A model generated the notes under the pieces. It had not been told where the DNA came from and did no database searches. It was given only the letters and a program-made list of their open reading frames with translations. A program made the translations under genes and the position numbers. A stretch of DNA of 16,509 bases, taken from an uncultured archaeon (GTDB lineage Archaea; Thermoproteota; CALKCG01; B24). Location of the stretch: positions 1 through 16,509 of the forward strand of contig CALKCG010000024.1 in assembly GCA_938082915.1 (NCBI GenBank). The letters run 5' to 3'. Position 1 is the stretch's first letter. Every line of letters begins with the position of its first letter. This document shows positions 1-7,291 of this stretch, one piece after another.

Positions 1-569
1 AGATAGTTAAAAGACGCAGAATGGGTTCACCGATAGTGTGTATAGCAGGCTACTATAGTAGCGGTAAGACATCTCTCTTCAATGCTTTAACTGGTTTAAA
101 TAAGCCAGTTAGTCCCAAGCCTTTTACAACGCTCTCAAGTAAGTATTACCTCTCTAGTAGGTATGGAGATGTCTTCCTCGTAGACACCATAGGTTTTGTA
201 CATGATTTAGACCCTAAAATGCTTAAGTCGTTCGAGTTGACGTTAAACGATATAAGGTTTTCAGATGTAATTATCCTCGTCGTAGACTGCTCAGACCCCC
301 AACCTATAATGCTGCTCAGACTATCCACGTGTTTAGATGTGTTAAAAAACCTTGAAGTAGGCTCTGACAGGATTGTTGTAGCTTTAAACAAGATAGACCT
401 TTTAAATGAGGAGGAAGTACTCAACCGTTTAAAGACGGTATCCGACTATATGAATCCAACACCAGTTATACCAATATCCGCTGAGAGAAGGCTAAACTTG
501 GAAAAGCTTATGTCTACAGTGTTCTCAAAGCTTAATCAACTGAAGATTCAGCGGTGTAGCTCCATATAG
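1..569 (+). CDS. hflX: HflX-like GTPase, C-terminal part (5' end outside window)
   Basis: This is a ribosome-associated GTPase of the HflX family, cut by the left window edge. The frame is open back to the first bases and encodes a basic Arg-rich stretch before the first Met at 21, as in HflX just ahead of its G domain, so 21 is not taken as the start. The visible part is the G domain: P-loop GYYSSGKT (G1), DTIGF (G3, the HflX form of DxxG), NKID (G4) and a PISA segment (G5). After the G domain only a short tail precedes the TAG stop. HflX proteins bind 50S or 70S ribosomes and act on stalled or stressed ribosomes; that role is family knowledge, not seen here. The N-terminal HflX domain is missing only because of the window boundary. 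A related Obg-class GTPase is the alternative, but the DTIGF-Phe pattern favours HflX. Confidence 0.85.
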   Translation, partial: IVKRRRMGSPIVCIAGYYSSGKTSLFNALTGLNKPVSPKPFTTLSSKYYLSSRYGDVFLVDTIGFVHDLDPKMLKSFELTLNDIRFSDVIILVVDCSDPQPIMLLRLSTCLDVLKNLEVGSDRIVVALNKIDLLNEEEVLNRLKTVSDYMNPTPVIPISAERRLNLEKLMSTVFSKLNQLKIQRCSSI

Positions 570-678
570 GTCTAATGGACGTATTTCACGGAATAGCGTG
601 AATTTACTAGATAGCATGGGTTTAGACGACTATTCTTATGCTAAACTCTTATAGGGTAAAATTGAACCTTGAATCTTG

Positions 679-1762
679 ATGACTGGTGAAAGTTTTTTCA
701 CACTTAGGACGATATGGTGGGAGGATGGCGCTATAGTCGCAGTGGATCAGAGGCTACTGCCCAAGAAGCTCAAATATGTTAAGATAAGTAGCGTAGAGCG
801 GCTTTCTGAAGCCATTAAAAACCTCACTATAAGAGGAGCACCTGCCATAGGTGTTGCAGCAGCGCTTGGATTAGCATTGGTTGCACATAAATCTAAAGCT
901 AAAAATGTGGGCGATTTCAAAAGAGAAATTGTGGATGCATATGAGAGGCTTAAATCTACGAGGCCCACAGCCGTGAACCTGTTTTGGGCTCTAGATAGGG
1001 TTGTTGCGAAGATTTCCGAGGTTAAAGACCTTGAAGAGGCTAGGAGGATGGTTATAGAGGAGGCTAAAACAATATTGATGGAAGACTATGAGATAAATAA
1101 ACGCATAGGAGAGCATGGAGCTACACTGCTTGAGAATGGAGATATGGTGCTCACGCACTGTAAATGGCTTAAACCAGCAGAATGCGGGAGCACTAGCTAC
1201 TACAGGGTATGGAACCGCGCTTGCAGTAATAAGGTCTGCTGTAGCTAGAGGTTTACATATAGAGGTTTATGTAACTGAGACTAGACCAGTACTTCAAGGT
1301 GCTAGGTTAACGGCCTTTGAACTTCTCGTAGATAGGATACCGTTTAAGCTTATAACGGATAATGCTGTCGGGTTTTTAATGCATAGGAAACTTGTAGATA
1401 AAGTCATAGTCGGCGCCGATAGGATAGCTTTAAACGGTGACGTTATCAATAAGATAGGTACTTATACGTTAGCGGTTCTTGCAAATCACCATGGGATACC
1501 GTTCTATGTAGCAGCTCCAATGTCGACCGTAGATCCTAAGCTTGAGCATGGCGACGACGCTCCTATAGAATTTAGGAGTGGAGAAGAAGTTGTTGCGATT
1601 TACGGTCGTAGAATAGCTCCTGAAGGCGTTGAAGCATTAAACCCCGCTTTCGACGTAACTCCTTCAAAGCTTGTAACAGCCATTATAACTGAGCTAGGAG
1701 TATTTAAAGTACCAGACGACTTGGATAGACTGAGAAATATCAGACTTAAGAAAAGTATTTAA
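679..1762 (+). CDS. mtnA: S-methyl-5-thioribose-1-phosphate isomerase, interrupted by a putative 19-nt intron
   Basis: MtnA converts 5-methylthioribose-1-phosphate to methylthioribulose-1-phosphate in methionine salvage; relatives are ribose-1,5-bisphosphate isomerase and eIF2B-alpha. Family signatures are RGAPAIGVAAALG near residue 55, ETRPVLQGARLTAFEL, LITDNAVGF, the catalytic-Asp motif VGADRIALNGDVINKIGT, and NPAFDVTP near the C-terminus. The gene lies in two frames. Frame 1 runs to the THC motif with the catalytic Cys codon at 1159-1161 and then hits a stop at 1246. Frame 2 resumes at NAGALATTGYGTALAVIR and ends at 1762. Removing 1164-1182 joins them into one protein of about 355 residues, normal for the family, with an intact THCNAG motif. 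The start is ATG 679, with TTG 676 in frame just before it; a CTTATA element at 648-653 would allow leaderless transcription. The prepilin peptidase gene follows after 32 bases. The MtnA call is firm; ribose-1,5-bisphosphate isomerase is less likely. Confidence 0.88.
1164..1182 (+). other. Putative 19-nt bulge-helix-bulge intron in mtnA
   Basis: The flanking RNA folds as follows. Outer stem 1147-1152 (GUGCUC) pairs with 1188-1193 (GAGCAC); after an A/G mismatch, 1154-1156 (CGC) pairs with 1184-1186 (GCG). Central 4-bp helix 1158-1161 (CUGU) pairs with 1177-1180 (GCAG), including one U-G wobble. The 5' bulge is AAA 1162-1164 and the 3' bulge is AAU 1181-1183. An inner stem UGG/CCA (1165-1167/1174-1176) closes a 6-nt loop. 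Cutting each 3-nt bulge after its second base, as the archaeal tRNA-splicing endonuclease does, removes 1164-1182. It also joins UGU-AA to U-GCG, restoring Cys-Asn-Ala-Gly in frame. One deviation is that A1157 could pair with U1183, shrinking the 3' bulge to two bases. The fold and frame restoration are seen; splicing is inferred. Confidence 0.7.
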
Positions 1763-1794
1763 TTCATAGGAGGCTGTATTCGAGGTTTAAGATT

Positions 1795-2562
1795 ATGGAC
1801 TTATTTGTCTTAAGATTACTATTATCCTTCGGCATTTTAATACCATCTACTGTCTTAGATGTGAAGTTTAGAGAGGTTCGAGATGAGTTTTGGGTTATCG
1901 GTTCGATCTTAGGGATCGCCATAAATGTCGTAGAGGCTTTAACAGGACACCTTGAGGTCTTAAGACTGTTAATATCTCTAGCCGTAGGTTGTATAATGGG
2001 CTTCGCACTGTTTTACATTGGCTTCTTCGGAGGAGCTGATTCAAAGGCTTTAATTTTCCTTAGTCTAACCGTGCCTGAAAATCCAACGTCGATTAGACAG
2101 TTCGGGGTTTCCCTCATACCGGTGATTACAGTGTTTAATAATGCTGTCATCTTTTCCCTATGCTATCCATTGGCTATAGCTATTTTAAACGTTAAAGAAT
2201 TGGTTAGAGGAAGAGACCCACTGCGGGGTTTACATGTTAAAGGCATACCGCAGAGGATGATATTGTTCTTAACGGTTAAACGTACGTCTTTCGAAGAGCT
2301 TAAAAAGAGGATTGGATACTATCCCGCTGAGCAACCGTTTGAAGAAAACGGGAGAATTCTCAGACGACCAATATACTTTATGAAGGCTGAAACCGATAAG
2401 GAAGAAGTGCTTCAGAAACTGGAGCCTTACGCCAATAGAGGACTCTATCAAGATGGGATTCTTGTCTCACCTACAATACCGTTCATAACGTTTATAACAT
2501 TGGGTTTAGCCTTCCTCCTAGTCGGAGACCTCATTCTAACTCTTGCCTTACTCATCAGGTGA
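1795..2562 (+). CDS. Archaeal prepilin/archaellin signal peptidase (A24 family, FlaK/PibD-like)
   Basis: This is a membrane aspartic protease that cleaves class III signal peptides of archaellins, pilins and related secreted proteins at the inner face of the membrane. It has 255 residues. The N-terminal half is strongly hydrophobic with several membrane segments and carries both family motifs: Asp22 in LDVKFREV and Asp82 in GGADSKA, the two catalytic aspartates. A basic cytoplasmic region at about 150-225 (KELVRGRDP, RTSFEELKKRIGYY) follows, then a final membrane segment near the C-terminus. Start ATG 1795 lies 32 bases after mtnA. The next gene overlaps its stop, so the two are probably translationally coupled. 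No pilin or archaellin gene is in the window, so its substrates are encoded elsewhere. Confidence 0.85.
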   Translation: MDLFVLRLLLSFGILIPSTVLDVKFREVRDEFWVIGSILGIAINVVEALTGHLEVLRLLISLAVGCIMGFALFYIGFFGGADSKALIFLSLTVPENPTSIRQFGVSLIPVITVFNNAVIFSLCYPLAIAILNVKELVRGRDPLRGLHVKGIPQRMILFLTVKRTSFEELKKRIGYYPAEQPFEENGRILRRPIYFMKAETDKEEVLQKLEPYANRGLYQDGILVSPTIPFITFITLGLAFLLVGDLILTLALLIR

Positions 2563-2816
2563 GAAGATTTAAATCGAACAGACCTACACGTAATATGCCT
2601 GTGGGTAAAGTAGCTAAAGGAAAGCAATGCGACGTTAAAGGCTGCGGTAAACCAGCTGTAAGATCCTTACAGAAAGCAGTTACCACTCACTCCGGCCTCG
2701 ATTTAACCGGTCAAGATAGAGTATACCTCTGCAAGGAACATTATAAGGTTGTAAAGAAGAGCCTTAAGAAAGAACGTACTATTACGAAGTGGCGCTACAT
2801 GACTAGCGGCTTCTAA
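2559..2816 (+). CDS. Small basic zinc-binding protein, conserved-archaeal type
   Basis: This 85-residue, Lys/Arg-rich protein has a CxxxxC pair (Cys24, Cys29) and a distal YLCKEH motif (Cys58, His61). Together these look like a four-ligand zinc site. The GTG start at 2559 overlaps the TGA stop of the signal peptidase (GTGA). An internal ATG at 2595 is an alternative start that removes 12 basic residues and keeps the zinc site. Basic charge, small size and a possible treble-clef-like site suggest binding to RNA, DNA or the ribosome, but I do not recognise a named family. Coupling to the peptidase may be only transcriptional economy. I am confident that it is a real gene and not of its function. 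Confidence 0.7.
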   Translation: MRRFKSNRPTRNMPVGKVAKGKQCDVKGCGKPAVRSLQKAVTTHSGLDLTGQDRVYLCKEHYKVVKKSLKKERTITKWRYMTSGF

Positions 2817-2833
2817 ACCATAAGACGGTTTAG
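2813..2833 (+). terminator. Hairpin between convergent genes
   Basis: A perfect 7-bp stem, CTAAACC at 2813-2819 and GGTTTAG at 2827-2833, has a 7-base loop and overlaps the TAA stop of the small zinc protein. It lies between convergent genes, where a transcript end is expected. It is not followed by a long T run on the + strand, so a terminator role is inferred. Confidence 0.4.
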
Positions 2834-2856
2834 ACTTGAGGCTTTTAAATTGTCTC

Positions 2857-3918
2857 CTACAATCGTTTAAACCCTATTCCTCTACATTCTATCTCACTCG
2901 GTCTACCTATGCCCCCGTCTATTTTAAAGTCAGCATTTAGAATGATCTTACTAAGCTCTATGCAAGTTAGAGCATGTAGCGTAAGTTCTACCGTTTTGAG
3001 TCTGCTTACACCATCTGCTAGGCTGGCCCATACGATGAGTTGATCGCAGAGATGTTTATCCACAGGATAGCCTCCTCTGATTAAGTTGACAAGTTCTTCA
3101 GCTGCTTCTGAGCCTATAAGCTCAGCCCGTTTACCTATAACGCCTAGTCTATCCACACCTAGGTAGCCATAGGTATGCTTAACCGTTAAGATTAATCCAC
3201 AGCCTGGATCTAAACTACACTTAGGGTTTGGGGGTTGAAGGACTTCTTTCTCGAAAATCGGTTTTAAACCGATTATGCTGAGTTTTTCTGAGGCGCTTAA
3301 AGCCATCCTATTGACTATATGTTCAGGTAGTCTACAGCTATATGCCAATCCTCTGACTTCCGATATTTCACCAAGCTTATCAATGGTTATGGGTTCAAGC
3401 CTTCCAACGGACTCTGTTGAAAATTCGACTTCTCCACCACCCCTAGGGTAGAAGCCTCTCCTATTCAGTTTTAAACCAGCTTTAACCCCCATGAGCCTGA
3501 GATTCGGTAGTAAAACTCTCTCAACATAGTCTACTGGAGGAGCCATAGGGTTGTTCGTACCGCCTATAAGCGTAAGCTTAACGTAGCCAGGTGTAAAAGC
3601 CATAACAGGCATGGCGGCTTGAAGGACTAAAGTTACACTTCCAGCAGTACCGACGTCGAACTTGTAGGAGCCCGCTTTAAGCTTCCCAGGGTTAAAAACA
3701 ACCTCCGTTGAGCCTAAATTTAAACCTTCAACGTAACCATCGCATAGAGCAGATAAGACTTTCAAAGCTGTCACATGCTGTCTTGCTAAACCAGGTGGTT
3801 TACGTTTACCTCTAACATTTACTATTCTAACTGGTTCCCCTAGTAGAGCTGATAGAGACGCAGACATTCTAAGTATCTGCCCACCGCCTTCGAGCATATC
3901 TCCACGTATGGTTATCAT
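2857..3918 (-). CDS. rtcA: RNA 3'-terminal phosphate cyclase
   Basis: RtcA converts RNA 3'-phosphate ends to 2',3'-cyclic phosphates through a covalent nucleotidyl-histidine intermediate, using ATP. It acts in RNA end repair. The 353-residue length is typical. Family landmarks are the GDMLEGGGQILRMS start, the GKRKPPGLARQHV segment near residue 40, GTAGSVTLVLQAAMPV near 90-105, the RGFYPRGGGEVE motif near 155-165, and VDKHLCDQL, in which His289 sits where the nucleophilic histidine of RtcA enzymes lies. The ATG start at 3918 follows a TATA element by about 35 bases, predicting a leader of roughly ten bases. The gene stands alone and convergent to the ribosome/secretion block; no RtcB ligase is adjacent. 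It is distinguished from the ribosome-biogenesis paralog Rcl1 by retention of the catalytic histidine. Confidence 0.93.
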   Translation of the reverse strand: MITIRGDMLEGGGQILRMSASLSALLGEPVRIVNVRGKRKPPGLARQHVTALKVLSALCDGYVEGLNLGSTEVVFNPGKLKAGSYKFDVGTAGSVTLVLQAAMPVMAFTPGYVKLTLIGGTNNPMAPPVDYVERVLLPNLRLMGVKAGLKLNRRGFYPRGGGEVEFSTESVGRLEPITIDKLGEISEVRGLAYSCRLPEHIVNRMALSASEKLSIIGLKPIFEKEVLQPPNPKCSLDPGCGLILTVKHTYGYLGVDRLGVIGKRAELIGSEAAEELVNLIRGGYPVDKHLCDQLIVWASLADGVSRLKTVELTLHALTCIELSKIILNADFKIDGGIGRPSEIECRGIGFKRL

Positions 3919-3948
3919 AAACGCTCAGCTCCACAATTAGAAAACGAA

Positions 3949-3960
3949 GCTTTTAAATAT
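3949..3960 (-). promoter_or_regulatory. TATA-type promoter of rtcA
   Basis: Read on the minus strand, ATATTTAAAAGC lies centred about 37 bases upstream of the rtcA ATG. That fits an archaeal TATA box with transcription starting near 3929. Confidence 0.5.
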
Positions 3961-3970
3961 CTTTTAAAAG

Positions 3971-4433
3971 GTAATATCTCCCCTCGGAAGCCAGCCTTCG
4001 CATGGCGACTTCTCCCGTAAACCCCTATTTTTCCACAGTTTTAACTGTTGCATGAAAAGAGGTGGCTATAATAGCTTTAAGGGCATACGCTCCCCCGTTC
4101 ATAGCGTGAATGGAAAGAAGGCGTAGGGTTAAAGGGGGCCAAGTATTCAAAAGATGGATGATCTAAGAAGCCAAGGGGGCTATATTAACTTGACAGTGAC
4201 TCTACTCGAAACTGTCTCCGATCCATTTCATTGTGGAGGTTTTGGAGGAAAGGAAGATAGAAAAATTGCCAGTAAGTCCATAATTTGAAAGAGGGGGGAG
4301 GTCTAAACATCCATACAACCGCCATATTTGAACTCATCTTCCAAATTCAACTTTCCCCCTCAATTTCTTCCACATTTGGTATACTCAAATTCCAATGCCT
4401 TCAAATTGAGGAGGCAAACTTGGAACGTTTAAA
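3971..4433. other. Gene-free stretch with local inverted repeats
   Basis: No convincing coding region lies here. Local pairings are visible. GAAG-CCA with TGG-CGA-CTTC falls around 3989-4013. ATGGAT (4154-4159) pairs with ATCCAT (4221-4226), enclosing AGCC/GGCT (about 4169-4181) and GACAGT/ACTGTC (4192-4197/4211-4216). CCTCAATTT (4358-4366) pairs with AAATTGAGG (4403-4411). The first two could belong to a structured RNA. The last lies in a CAAATT/AATTTG-rich zone just ahead of the isomerase promoter and could be regulatory. I cannot assign a known RNA family. Confidence 0.4.
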
Positions 4434-4443
4434 TTTAAATATA
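4434..4443 (+). promoter_or_regulatory. TATA-type promoter of the first sugar isomerase gene
   Basis: TTTAAATATA lies about 35 bases before the GTG start at 4475, predicting a transcript start near 4464 and a leader of about ten bases. Confidence 0.5.
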
Positions 4444-4474
4444 GAGAAACGGAGAATTTTGCAGGGGATTTCAC

Positions 4475-5347
4475 GTGTTCTTATCCATAAGGGATTTTAC
4501 CGTTAAGTGGGTGGGCTACGATACCGTATTCGAAGGTTTGAAAGACTTAGGTATACCGAGCTTTGAGCTTTTCGTCAGTAGAGAGTTGAAGGTGGAGTCG
4601 TACCTAGATATGGGCTATGTTACTAAGCTTGGTTTTGACGTATCTTCCAAAGAAGCCAGAGAAGATTTGAAGAGAAGACTTAGAGAGGTTGGGCTAAGCG
4701 TGTGTGCAATCCTCGTGGAAAACGATTTCTCTTCAGAAGATCTAGATAGGGAAGTCGATTATGTGCTTTCAGCTGTAAAAGTCGCCTCAGAGCTCGAGAT
4801 TGGTGTTGTTAGAATAAACGCGGTAATGCATCCAATAGTCAGCTACGATTTAGAGAAGCACGTTAGAAGAGTGGCGGATGCCGTTGGGAAGTGTATGGGT
4901 TCCTGCCGCGACCTTGGAGTTAGCCTAGCCGTTGAGAATCATGGGGTTATTGCGAATAGACGTGAATTTCTAAGGTCGCTTTTCCGCATGGTCGACGATG
5001 AGCACTTAGGGTTGACATTGGATACTGGGAACTTCTACTGGTTTGGCTACCCGTTAAGCGAAGTATACGATATTGTGAAGGAGTTTGCCTCTAAAGTGAA
5101 GCATACACATGTTAAAAATGCCACAGTTAAACCGGATAAGCGGGAGACTTTTAGAAAACCCGGCGACGTTGAAATGACTCCACTCTACCAGGGAGATGTG
5201 AACCTCGAGGAAGTTGTGAAAACCCTTAGAAGGGCAGGATACGATTACGATTTAACAATAGAGGATGAATCTTTAGGCATGTTTAAAGGCAAGGAAAGGC
5301 TAGACGTTCTAAAGAAAGATGTGGAGTTTCTCAAGAGACTTATATGA
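4475..5347 (+). CDS. Sugar phosphate isomerase/epimerase-like TIM-barrel protein
   Basis: This 290-residue protein belongs to the xylose-isomerase-like TIM-barrel superfamily (AP endonuclease 2 family), which includes hydroxypyruvate isomerase, inosose dehydratase, tagatose epimerases and endonuclease IV. Metal-ligand positions are visible: Glu154 in LAVENHG, Asp183 in LDTGNF, His210/His212 in HTHVKN and Glu263 in TIEDES. The N-terminal GYDTVFEGLKDLGIPSFELF matches the first strand-helix unit. GTG 4475 is chosen because the frame is closed upstream and the TATA element sits at the right distance. The three-ligand plus Asp pattern and the DNA-repair-free neighbourhood favour a sugar enzyme over an endonuclease. 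The exact substrate cannot be read. The gene ends 23 bases before the convergent ThuA-like gene. Confidence 0.8.
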   Translation: MFLSIRDFTVKWVGYDTVFEGLKDLGIPSFELFVSRELKVESYLDMGYVTKLGFDVSSKEAREDLKRRLREVGLSVCAILVENDFSSEDLDREVDYVLSAVKVASELEIGVVRINAVMHPIVSYDLEKHVRRVADAVGKCMGSCRDLGVSLAVENHGVIANRREFLRSLFRMVDDEHLGLTLDTGNFYWFGYPLSEVYDIVKEFASKVKHTHVKNATVKPDKRETFRKPGDVEMTPLYQGDVNLEEVVKTLRRAGYDYDLTIEDESLGMFKGKERLDVLKKDVEFLKRLI

Positions 5348-5373
5348 GGGACTCTGCTTAAATCCCATTTTTA
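5348..5373 (+). terminator. Hairpin plus T-rich tail between convergent genes
   Basis: GGGA (5348-5351) can pair with TCCC (5363-5366) and is followed by ATTTTTA, directly after the isomerase stop codon. The stem is short, so termination may rely mainly on the T tract. Confidence 0.35.
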
Positions 5374-6102
5374 TTTGAGCTTCTCCAAAGGCTTTACGTT
5401 TCCAAACGTCGGTTTTGGACCCTTTGCAGGTGTAGCCCAACGTACGGCGTTGTATATTACTTTAAGTACGTTGGGGTTGTAGTAGATCGGCAGGGTCTCA
5501 TGTCCAGGTCTAAAGTAGAAGATTTTTCCAAGCCCCCTGTAGAAGCAGCAACCGCTTCTGAAGACTTCGCCCCCTTCAAACCAGCTTATAAAGACGAGCT
5601 CATCTGGAGGAGGTATGTCGAAGAATTCACCGTACATCTCCGTGTGTTCAAGCTCAAAGTATTCGCCGAGCCCCTCAGCTATCGGATGATTGGGCATTAC
5701 AACCCATATCCTCTCTTTTTCACCAGCTTCTCTCCACTTTAAGTTGCAAGACGTACCCATAAGCCTTCTGAAGATTTTTGAGAAATGTGCGGAGTGTAAA
5801 ACTATAAGCCCCATACCTTCCAGTACTATACGTCTCTGCAGTTTATCGACGACTTGATCATCGACTTTATCGTGAGCCATATGCCCCCACCATATGAGGA
5901 CGTCCGTACTGTTAATTACTTCATCGGTTAATCCATGCTCAGGCTCTTCTAACGTTGCGGTTCTAACATCTAAGTCGGGCTGTTTTCTGAGGTAGTCCGC
6001 GATGGCATTATGTATACCTCTCGGATAGATCTCTGCTACTCTGGGGTCTATTTTCTCGTGGAGAAATTCATTCCAAACAGTTACTCTTATAGCATCACAC
6101 AA
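5371..6102 (-). CDS. ThuA-like (trehalose-utilization family) protein
   Basis: The protein has the ThuA fold, related to class I glutamine amidotransferases and found in sugar-catabolic operons; the reaction is poorly defined. The match is end to end: IRVTVWNEFLHEK, YPRGIHNAIADYL, EEPEHGLTDEV, DVLIWWGHMAHD, GMGLIVLHSAHFSKIF, LMGTSCNLKWRE, HPIAEGL, EMYGEFFDIP, GGEVFRSGC and FYFRPGHETLP. A strong ribosome-binding sequence, AAGGAGGTG, at 6112-6120 overlaps the upstream GTG at 6114. The TTG at 6100-6102, nine bases downstream of it, is therefore the better start; its product begins right at the conserved IRVTVWNEF. The next sugar isomerase gene lies 101 bases upstream on the same strand, so the two may be cotranscribed. 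A role in keto- or polyol-sugar catabolism is inferred from context. Confidence 0.85.
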   Translation of the reverse strand: MCDAIRVTVWNEFLHEKIDPRVAEIYPRGIHNAIADYLRKQPDLDVRTATLEEPEHGLTDEVINSTDVLIWWGHMAHDKVDDQVVDKLQRRIVLEGMGLIVLHSAHFSKIFRRLMGTSCNLKWREAGEKERIWVVMPNHPIAEGLGEYFELEHTEMYGEFFDIPPPDELVFISWFEGGEVFRSGCCFYRGLGKIFYFRPGHETLPIYYNPNVLKVIYNAVRWATPAKGPKPTFGNVKPLEKLK

Positions 6103-6215
6103 AGCAAACCCCACCTCCTTTATCTAAGAGAGTAGCCCACTTATATGTTCTTCCACTACTTATAGGACACTGTTCGATAAAGGAAGCATCGATGCCTTCG
6201 AGTAGGTTTTAAAAG

Positions 6216-6986
6216 CTACTTTACAAGCTCCTCCCATAAGGCTCTATAATACCTCATTACCCTCTCGGGGTCCGAGCTTTCATCTATCTCGGCTAGACAA
6301 TACCTCTTGTAATTTGCATCTTTCAGAAGTCTAAATAGCTCTCTATATGGGTAGCTTTTATCGTGCAGTTCATGTATGTGGACGGAACGTATCCATTTCT
6401 TAAGCAGGTTGAAGCTCTCCCTCACAGAACCGTTTATCAAGTCTGTCTCATTTGAATTCCAACAGACACCTACATAAGGATGGTTTGAAAGTTCCATAAT
6501 ATCCCGTATGCACTTCGGATCGCTCGTCCCATATCCATGTACTTCAAGCCACACCTCAACACCGTACTGTTCTGCATAATCTCCACACTGCTCAAGGGCT
6601 TCAGCTATCTGTTTAACAGTCTTCTCCCTCGGAATGCCATAATCCTCCATAAGCCTATTCGGTCTAACTTTTACACCCAAAGCCCCAACATCATATGCAA
6701 GCTTGATAAAGGCCTCAGTAGTCTTTATGTTCCTATCGACTTCAGCTTTATCAGGTGAATGGTATTCACAGGTGGTTCCTAAGCTTAGGAGTTTAACTGG
6801 AGATTTCTCGAAAACTTCTCTAACCCTACGCCTCTCCTCTACGCTTATACTCGGCTCTACACCATGTGCATGCGTCGTCCTAAGCTCAACAGCTTCAAAA
6901 CCAGTCTTACTACAAATTTCAATTATCTTCTCAATACTCCAACTTCTAGCCAGATTATACGTTACAAGCCCAAGCTTCAAAGCCAA
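6216..6986 (-). CDS. Second sugar phosphate isomerase/epimerase-like TIM-barrel protein
   Basis: This 256-residue protein of the xylose-isomerase-like TIM-barrel superfamily differs from the 4475 gene. It starts KLGLVTYNLARSW with the VELRTTHAHGVEP unit near 33-45, and carries EVWLEVHGYG (Glu148), VCWNSNETD (Asn177, where many relatives have the metal-binding Asp), SVHIHELHD (His203/His205) and CLAEID (Glu233). The Asn substitution may be a subfamily trait, so loss of activity should not be assumed. Start TTG 6986 is chosen because a TATA element lies centred about 33 bases upstream, predicting a leader of about seven bases. The ThuA-like gene is downstream on the same strand. Substrate unknown; sugar or cyclitol isomerase/epimerase is the likely class. 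Confidence 0.8.
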   Translation of the reverse strand: MALKLGLVTYNLARSWSIEKIIEICSKTGFEAVELRTTHAHGVEPSISVEERRRVREVFEKSPVKLLSLGTTCEYHSPDKAEVDRNIKTTEAFIKLAYDVGALGVKVRPNRLMEDYGIPREKTVKQIAEALEQCGDYAEQYGVEVWLEVHGYGTSDPKCIRDIMELSNHPYVGVCWNSNETDLINGSVRESFNLLKKWIRSVHIHELHDKSYPYRELFRLLKDANYKRYCLAEIDESSDPERVMRYYRALWEELVK

Positions 6987-7013
6987 TTCACGACTTCTAC
7001 CTTACATGGATAA

Positions 7014-7026
7014 CCATATAAGCTTT
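7014..7026 (-). promoter_or_regulatory. TATA-type promoter of the second sugar isomerase gene
   Basis: Minus-strand AAAGCTTATATGG is centred near 7019, about 33 bases before the TTG start at 6986. A small inverted repeat, ATGG-ATAA-CCAT at about 7006-7017, overlaps its downstream side and could be an operator. Confidence 0.5.
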
Positions 7027-7291
7027 ACCCGTGATCAGACTTTTATCCTTTAATCTATAATTCTTAAAACTGCTCATAAGAGATTCCATAAAGGTTGTTC
7101 ATTGCTATCTACGCATGTAATTTGGTGGAACAGTACAGCGACGTAAATACCTCTATGCCAATTTTGAGAATTATCTTCTATAAGCAGTCGAAGAGACTGG
7201 TGGTTTCAGTTGTATTATACGTTAACGATGCTATGGAGCCTGGATAGTTAAAGTTAAGTTCAAAGTAGATAGACATTTGATTGGGTCTTCT

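Noticed and set aside
21..23. ATG 21 as the start of the HflX-like gene
   Set aside because: The frame stays open to the left edge with an Arg-rich segment typical of HflX just before the G domain, and the family needs an N-terminal domain.
676..1762. Reading mtnA as a pseudogene or as two separate genes
   Set aside because: The two pieces are contiguous parts of one family protein with all motifs intact, and a single BHB-shaped 19-nt excision restores both frame and active site.
4285..4506. 73-codon open frame on the + strand ahead of the first isomerase
   Set aside because: It has a TTG start with no ribosome-binding site and no recognisable domain, and it runs across the TATA element and start of the isomerase gene.
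6216..6986. Calling the second isomerase inactive because Asn177 replaces the usual Asp
   Set aside because: The other metal ligands are present and such substitutions can be subfamily traits; sequence alone does not show loss of function.
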